Shown here: positions 58,141 to 64,000 of the stretch, piece by piece
Layout of the letters: each line of letters begins with the position of its first letter
Numbering within the stretch: the first letter of the stretch is position 1
From: Gnetum montanum
Taxonomy: Eukaryota; Streptophyta; Gnetopsida; Gnetales; Gnetaceae
DNA: 64,000 nt
Direction of reading: 5' to 3'
Assembly: GCA_015680685.1 (NCBI GenBank)
Contig: MNCI01013916.1
Location: 565,160-629,159, forward strand
Made by a program: the position numbers and the translations under genes
Notes under the pieces: model-generated
Seen by the model: only the letters and a program-made list of their open reading frames with translations
The model's database searches: none
What the model was told of the DNA's origin: nothing

Positions 58141-59460
58141 TACACTAGCCTATTTAGGTTTAAGGAAAGGCTTGATTTTTTGAATGTTGACCAATTGCTT
58201 TTTATTTGGGCTCTTAGGTTTATAGATCAACATGGTCCTAGAGGGAAAGTTTTGATCAATTATATAAGGTCCCTTTCATAATGTTTGGAATTTTTTCTTT
58301 TGGGGTACATGTGTGGGGTTCTAGTAGAGAACCTTATCTCTTGGTTGAAGTTTTACTTTCCTAATTCTAAGGTCATGACATTGCTTGCTGAATGCCTTGT
58401 TCACCTCATTCAAGGATAGGGCCACCAATCGATTTTCATCCAGCACATTTAGGTTGATCAATCTTTCCTTCTGTGCTAGACTTAGATCAAGGTTTAGAGC
58501 ATAGGCCGTTGAGAGTGTACAAAGCTCAAATTGGATTGGGAGTATTGGAATTTTTCTGTACACTAACTTGTAGGGAGAACAGCCAATATGAAGTTTCCAA
58601 GTTGAATGATAAGCCTAGAGAGCATTGTTAAGTTTTGTATTCCAATCCTTCCTATATTTTCTAATGATTCATGTTAGTATTTTTGTAATCTCCTGATTGG
58701 TTACCTCTACTTGACTGTTGTCTTGGGATGGTAAGGTGTTGTTAATTTATGTTCTACCCCTAACTGTTACATTAGTTTTCTAAATGTGGCACCTGTGAAA
58801 TGAGTTCCATTATCAAAAATTAGTGAATGTGGCATCCCAAACCTATTCACAATATTTTGTTGTATAAATTTGACAGTAGTGGATGATGTATAATCAATAA
58901 TGACTGTTGCTTCTATCTATTTTGTGTAGTAATCAACTACTATTATAATATACATGTTTCCATTAGACATGGGTGTGATGGGACCTATGAAGTCAACACC
59001 CCATATGTCGAAAGGTTCTAATGGTTGAATCCACTATTGAGGACCTTCCATGGGAGCGGTCATCCCCCCATCATGTTGACAACGTTCACAAGACTTGACG
59101 AACTGATGGGCATCCCTAAAGATTGTAGGCCAATAGTATCCTACCATCAGGACTTTTATGGTTGTGCATCTCCCTGCATAGTGGCCTCTGTAGGGTCCTT
59201 TGTGAGCATCCTAGAGAACGTGCAGTTGATCTTCATCAAGGACACACCAACAAATCAAGCCATCAGCACACACCTTGTAGAGGTGTTCATTAATTTCCAT
59301 GAAGTATTTGACTTGATGAAGAAATTGTTGCTTTTTCCTAAAATCCAAGTCTTGTGGCATCTCTTGAGTGAGAAGATATGTGAGGATGCCATTATACCAT
59401 ATTGCTTTTTCAAGCATTGTTTACTTATTACTCCAATAAAGAGGAGTTCATCTAGAAACT
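58141..59460 (-). pseudogene. Integrase (element E)
   Basis: It follows the RNase H with ITKCLKKQYGIMASSH-type sequence and the HHCC domain in shifted frames (about 59230-59060). The catalytic core reads SNGNMYIIIVVDYYTKWIEA near 58945 (first Asp), FGMPHSLIFDNGTHF near 58820 (second Asp) and VEVTNQE near 58695 (Glu), so the DDE triad is present although frames and stops are broken. The C-terminal part is open at 58563-58321, ending KVKLQPRDKVLY. Would insert element cDNA if intact. Confidence 0.8.
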
Positions 59461-59830
59461 GATTAGAAAGTGGACTCTCCTCCTCTTTATTATCCCATCT
59501 TAAGCAAGAGAGGTGGTTAGTGACCACATTCTTGATCCCTTTTTGATCTACCATAGTGAGATCGAACTCTTGCAAGATCATGAGCCACCATATGACACGA
59601 GGGCTTACCCTCAGCTTATTCACGAGGAAGCAGATTGCACTGTGGTTCATATGCATAAATACTTTGTAATCAGGCACATAGTGCCTAAACTTTTCTAGTG
59701 TGTACACCACTACCAATAGTTCTTTCTATATGGTGGTGTAGTTTAATTGTGCTTCCACAATGCTTTGAATGGCATAGTAAATGTAGTATGGACATTTCTT
59801 ATCATCCATTTACATGAGTACTACTCCCAA
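59461..59830 (-). pseudogene. RNase H (element E)
   Basis: AQLNYTTI, a stop, KELLVVVYTLEKFRHYVPDY, VFMHMNHSAICFLVNKLR and QEFDLTMVDQKGIKNVV are hallmark Athila/Tat blocks, collinear with element D's copy. The DHSA Asp is Asn here. Cuts the RNA of RNA-DNA hybrids in a functional element. Confidence 0.85.
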
Positions 59831-59949
59831 AGCATAGTTAGATGCATTTTTCATGATATGGAAGGGTCTGGACTAGTCTGGTGCTCATAGGATTAGTGTT
59901 TCTACGAGTTTCTTCTTTAATTGTTGGAACACATGTTCATATTCCTTGG

Positions 59950-60361
59950 TCTAGATGAAAGGTTCATCTTTCTTTGTAAGCTCTATCAATGGCTTTGCAA
60001 TCTTAGAGAAATTCTCAATAAATCGCTGATAGTAGCTAGTGTGTCCAAGGAATGACCGAACATATTTAACGATCTCTGGTTGGCATGTTATTCCTTGAAT
60101 GACCCTTATTTTTTCTAGGTCTATCTCAATTCCTTTTTGTGAAATTTGATGTCCTAGCATAATGCCTTCTTGAACCATGAGATGGCTCTTTTGCCAGTTG
60201 AGCTATAAGTTTGTCTCTACACATCTTTTTAGTACTTAAGTCAATCCAAGGCTTACTCAAAGGTAGCTCAATAGGTGGACAAGTCATCCATGAAGACTTT
60301 AGTACCACTACCAATATACTATTGAAAGATACTAAGGACTAAGCATTGAAAGGTTGCAGGG
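59950..60361 (-). pseudogene. Reverse transcriptase, C-terminal part (element E)
   Basis: It begins in PATFQ at the junction with element C, then the catalytic box KVFMDDLSTY at about 60305-60276, a frame change, and the thumb [20 protein letters not shown] and [19 protein letters not shown] (60178-59951). These blocks are diagnostic for the Athila/Tat branch of Ty3/gypsy. Confidence 0.85.
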
Positions 60362-61224
60362 TGATGAATTGTGGTTTGTAGGCCTTGATATCGGATCCTC
60401 AATATCGGGTACGCGATATTGTAGCCTGGATAATGATATCGAATACATGATATTGTGATTCCTGTGTAGACCTATAAATACAACATTTAGATGCACAGGA
60501 AAGAGGTAGTTGGTAAGTTTAAGGATAGAGTATTTTTGTCAGTTTTTATTTAATTTTAGTTCTTTCCCCAGTGCATGCCTACAGTGTGATGATTGTAATT
60601 GTATGGAACCTTTGTTCAAGTGTGACGTACTTGGACATGCACATGATTGGAAATAAAGATTGAGATTGCCCCATCATTGCAACATTTACCTAGCTTTTAA
60701 TTACTTTAATTGTTAATTATTTATTGTTGTCTTTTTAGTTCATATTTCCTTTATTTTCATTTATACTTCTTGTTGATTAATGCGGAATGAGTACGACTTA
60801 ATCACAAACATTTAAGTGTAACTACTTGGTAACCCAGTAGTGTATCTGGGAGTGCTCAAGTACTGTGTGCTTGGTAATCCTAGAAGTAGTACACGAGGTC
60901 CAAGATGCATATGGATGATTAAGGACAGATGCTCATCACACTTAGGGTTAGCATAGATTTCATTTTCCATTGTCCATTAGCTTAATTAAGATTGTTCTTC
61001 ATTGTCTCTAGGAGTAGCATTAGTTTAGGATCCCATTATTTACCTCACTTTAGACTAAACCATACATGACAAAGAAAATGCTAGTTCAGGTGAGAAGATA
61101 GTGAACTATGATCAATGTGTAACTATCTAGATACAACAACTAGTCTGTCTGTAGAGTTCGACTGGATCATGTGTACAGGCTCTTATTTGTATGGTTGAGT
61201 GTAGGGGTACCTAGTTGCTCATCA
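60362..61224 (+). repeat. 5' LTR of element C
   Basis: TGATGAATTGTGG to GCTCATCA, 863 bp, with the TGATGA...TCATCA ends of the family. U3 carries ATATCG words ('gatatcggatcctcaatatcgggtacgcgatatt', 60389-60460) where the others carry TCGATG, followed by TATAAATA at 60474-60481. The right half has 'acttggtaacccagtagtgt', 'gtgcttggtaatcc' and 'gttgagtgtaggggtacc' in the shared order. Confidence 0.8.
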
Positions 61225-61249
61225 TTGGCATTGTTGCTAGGGACGGTGC
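61225..61249 (+). other. Primer-binding site, tRNA-Asp type (element C)
   Basis: 'ttggcattgttgctagggacggtgct' compares with the Athila-type TTGGCGCCGTTGCCGGGGACGGTGC; the differences are mostly loss of C or G at CG and CNG sites. Confidence 0.8.
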
Positions 61250-61356
61250 TAGTTATTTAGATTAGTTACATCATCCAAGATTGTTGTAATGAAGCCTTGA
61301 TGATATGTCTTTTAGAAAGAAAGTAATTGCAAATAAGTCATACACAATTCACAATA

Positions 61357-63690
61357 ATGTCTCTCTCACAAGACTATGATAACACAACAACTAGCGAGAT
61401 AATTCATTGGAAAACCAATAAAATATATGATGATGAAGATGAAGTTTGGAGTACTCAATATTATGTAGGGGTCTCCTATGTTCATGAACACCCCAATGGT
61501 ACTCAAGGACTCTTGTCATCCAACTTTGACACCTCTAGAGGGGATGGGACATCCCATAGAACGAGGTGGCCCGTAAGGCCTAGGACCTTCTCAATGGTTA
61601 ACAGGAATTTATCTAGGGATGATTGGGAGACTTACAAAAGTCATGAAAAGTATTCCATTTCTTTCTCTTCCTCTACTCCTTTAACGTCAGGTCGTGACAT
61701 GGATGACCATCTCTTAAGGGGTCGGCGTAGAAATAAAAATTGAGCCCATGAGCAAAGTTAGGAACACCAACATGAACAAAGACAAATCATCCTAACTCAT
61801 AAATTCATAACCTACCTCGTGACGATGAACCCATGTTGGCCACTAAGAGCCTAATGCATATACAAGAGGCTATTCAAATATCCCACAGGCATCCCAAGGA
61901 AAGCCTTCTACCCAAGCTTAATTTAAATAATTTTCCCAAGTTTTCAGGAGGCTATGATTTAGATCTGCAACATTATTTACAAGCCTTCCATGATGCTTGT
62001 GTATAGAACAATATTGATAATGGGTGGCAAAGACTTAAGATCTTTCCTATGATACTCATTGGCCAAGCAAAAGTATGGTACAAGTATTTTAAGTTGAAAT
62101 CAATTCATAGTTGGCTGACAATGGTAGAACTCTTCACTAAAAGATATCAGACCTATGCAAGAGTGTTAGCCTTGAGGAGATAAATCCAAGAGTGGAAAAA
62201 AGGGCAACATGAAACCTTGGACATGGCTTTAGAAAGAGATTTTTCATTTTTAAACAACTACCCAGGCCATGGGTTCTTCGAGGAAAGGCTAATGTATCAC
62301 ATCATGGATTGGCTTCGTAATGAAGTAAGGGAGACCCTAGGGATGTATGCCCTAGGTTACCTATATGAGCCATGAACCCACCAATTCCAAGAGCTTATCA
62401 AGCGGGTAGCAAAATAGGAAGGAGAAATAGCTAAATGGAAGAATGTTGAAAGCCCTCAACAAGACCAAAATCTCAAAATAGCAAAGGTCCATAATCATGA
62501 AGAGGAGAAATCAACTCACCTAAAGGATGTGGAATCATCTTTGCTAATACTACAATCATTAGATGAAATTAAGGCAAAGATCAATAAGATGACAGAATGG
62601 GTACTTGAAAAATGTAGAGAATATGCCAACATTATTAGAGGTGGAACCATGCCTAATTGAGAAACATGATCGAACACCACTCGACAATCGGAAAGAAGGG
62701 TTGAAGGAAGTAAGGATAGGAGCTCAACTAAAAATCATACGTATCAATGTGATGTTTTCTTGTATGGTCACCTTAAAGGCCAATGCCTAATTTTGTCACA
62801 TTTACATGAGCGTTGGGGAGGAATTTTACATCCAAATTTTGTACAAAAATACCATGTTCAACCACAATGGAAAAAACCCCAGTCGTGGGGGAGGCCACCG
62901 TCAAATTGGTCACACCCTTCATACCATTCAAACCCAAGCACTTATTATGTTCAACATTATGTTTCCCCAACTATGTCAACATCCTCTATTTCACCACATC
63001 GTTATCATTCTCTTGAGCACTATCAACCCATGTCCTCTTCAACAAGATCACCACCTCATGTTCCTTGCACTTCTCCTCATCCTTAATATTCTCATCATTC
63101 ACCTCCTTCTACATCGCCACCAGTTGGGCTAGAAGGTTTTGCACCACAACACCAACCCATGAACGTTACTTGTGTTGTTACTGTCAATAGTAGTGGAGGT
63201 CCTCCACAACATCGAAAGCATCCTTTCTTTAGGCATGATCGTAGAAAGAGACAACACGGTTCTGAAACCACAGCATGCACCAACTCAACACAAGTCCAGT
63301 GCTGTGATGCATCTTCTCCCTCGAACCCAACACCTCCTATTACCTTATCAAGGCCACCAATCAACACTTCAACAACCATGAAACCCAATTAATATAACCA
63401 TGTAGGGAGACATATTGATCCTTGCATACCATCTTATGGTCACGGGTGCCATAGTGGGTCAACTCCTTATCACATGACCACATCTTATAATTTGCCCCAC
63501 TATGCCAACTTTAATTAGGTGTGTGAACCCCAAGTTGGATACATTCCAGCCACCACATCAAAAGACACCCAATGGTTTGGATATGACTAGACTCCAATAT
63601 TTCCCACATGCATGGATTCGCATTTTTCATTTATTAATTCTAACCATGCTTAAAAGTTTAGTCATGGGGGATATCCTCCATTCTAACAAG
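61357..63690 (+). pseudogene. Gag polyprotein (element C)
   Basis: The start MSLSQDYDNTTTSEIIHWK is chosen because element A has the same MSLSQ start; an in-frame ATG at 61327 is leader. A disordered Arg/Ser-rich N-terminus is followed by the gag domain FPKFSGGYDLDLQHYLQAFH at about 61930-61990, then VWYKYFKLKSIHSW, VELFTKRYQTYARVL and FLNNYPGHGFFEERLMYHIM. A zinc-knuckle-like CDVFLYGHLKGQC lies near 62750. A long Pro/His/Ser-rich region follows (62860-63130), and a final part keeps reading with few stops to 63690. About 780 residues, several TAG stops, one frame change near 61745. Confidence 0.75.
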
Positions 63691-64000
63691 TAGAATTAGT
63701 AAATGTTTTTCCTTTTCTTTAATTTTACAATTTTTTGTTTTCTAGTTTTTCATTTCCAATTTGGTGTTTTATCTTTTTGAGGGTAATCTCATTGGTGAAT
63801 AACATACTCATGTGACTTGTCAGTTGAGGTGTTGTTCTATGCTATCAAGTCTCATGTGACTAATTATTTGGATAGTGAGTCCACAACATCCACCCATCCA
63901 TTCTATTAATAAGAGGTTCTACTCTAGGTACGATGATATTCTTGTCATCATTAAAACATAAAGTAATTTTGTGCTTATTATGCCTAGAGTAAAAAATGAT
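63691..64000 (+). other. Post-gag untranslated region of element C (continues past the window)
   Basis: T-rich ('ttttccttttctttaattttacaattttttg'), as in the post-integrase regions of D and E, then 'gagtccacaacatccacccatcca' shared with D. No coding sequence. Confidence 0.6.

Larger units (their letters stand above)
52143..60361 (-). mobile_element. Element E: Athila/Tat-type Ty3/gypsy with 3' accessory ORF, interrupted by element C
   Basis: Reading minus: RT from the middle of the palm, RNase H, integrase, 2 kb untranslated region, accessory ORF, polypurine tract, 3' LTR. The 5' part (LTR, gag, protease, RT fingers) is not in the window because element C begins at 60362, inside the codons for 'APATFQ'. 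E is the most complete member of the family here and defines its gene order. All genes carry stops. Confidence 0.85.
60362..64000 (+). mobile_element. Element C: Athila/Tat-type, pol-less, nested in element E; runs past the window
   Basis: 5' LTR 60362-61224, primer-binding site at 61225, gag 61357 to about 63690, then directly the family's post-pol untranslated region (TCATGGGGGA at 63662; 'gagtccacaacatccaccca' near 63880, as in element D). No pol between them, so C is a non-autonomous deletion derivative. The 3' end lies outside. The five bases before it are CAGGG. Confidence 0.8.

Noticed and set aside
59025-59462. 145-codon plus-strand open frame
   Set aside because: Antisense shadow of element E's integrase, which shows the recognisable motifs on the minus strand; 27022-27345 (minus) is the same shadow in element D.
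62760-63388. Overlapping frames in three phases on both strands
   Set aside because: Low-complexity Pro/His/Ser-rich tail of element C's gag; only the gag phase continues the upstream homology.

Overview
This window is plant nuclear DNA, most likely from a large-genome seed plant, and a gymnosperm is my best guess. The basis is AT-rich sequence, one host gene with kilobase-scale introns, and nested, heavily decayed LTR retrotransposons whose stop codons look like cytosine deamination (TAG, TGA and TAA where CAG, CGA or CAA is expected). No bacterial, organellar or viral genome features are seen. Nothing was searched against a database, so all family names rest on motif recognition.

Layout. 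1-2424: AT-rich, no gene. 2425-6804: element A, a Ty3/gypsy (Athila/Tat-type) chimera in which gag is joined directly to the end of a 3' accessory ORF, between two unlike LTRs. 8.1-8.7 kb: two minisatellites. 9452-14575: element I, a decayed chromovirus (gag, protease, RT, RNase H, integrase, chromodomain, 3' LTR). 14.59-15.34 kb: telomere-like repeats, then integrase fragment J and a tandem repeat. 16262-22798: element G, a complete but pol-less Ty1/copia element with two ~1.05 kb LTRs, gag and a second ORF that has its own candidate promoter. 26.42-30.80 kb: element D (RNase H, integrase, long UTR, start of the accessory ORF). 30.80-35.71 kb: segment H, with a protease remnant, tandem repeats and, on the opposite strand, a spliced but stop-riddled gene or gene pair (HAD/FCP1-like domain; plant-mobile-domain-like protein with coiled coil and acidic tail).

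37108-50802 (minus strand) is the one intact host gene: a 365-residue membrane RINGv (MARCH-type) protein in three coding exons. Its introns carry tandem arrays, including several copies of the 3' end of its own first coding exon.

52143-60361 (minus) is element E, reading RT, RNase H, integrase, UTR, accessory ORF, 3' LTR. It is split inside its RT by element C (60362 to past 64000), a pol-less relative with 5' LTR, primer-binding site and gag. A, C, D and E belong to one family, and comparing them gives its full architecture.

The most interesting structures are (1) the antisense HAD-like/mobile-domain gene beside a retroelement remnant; (2) accessory ORFs of one broad type in unrelated retroelements, at least two preceded by what looks like a copy of the LTR U3 motif array plus a TATA box; (3) a polypurine-tract-like nonamer present at three places in the Athila-type family; (4) exon-end duplications in the host gene whose splice donors are GC instead of GT.
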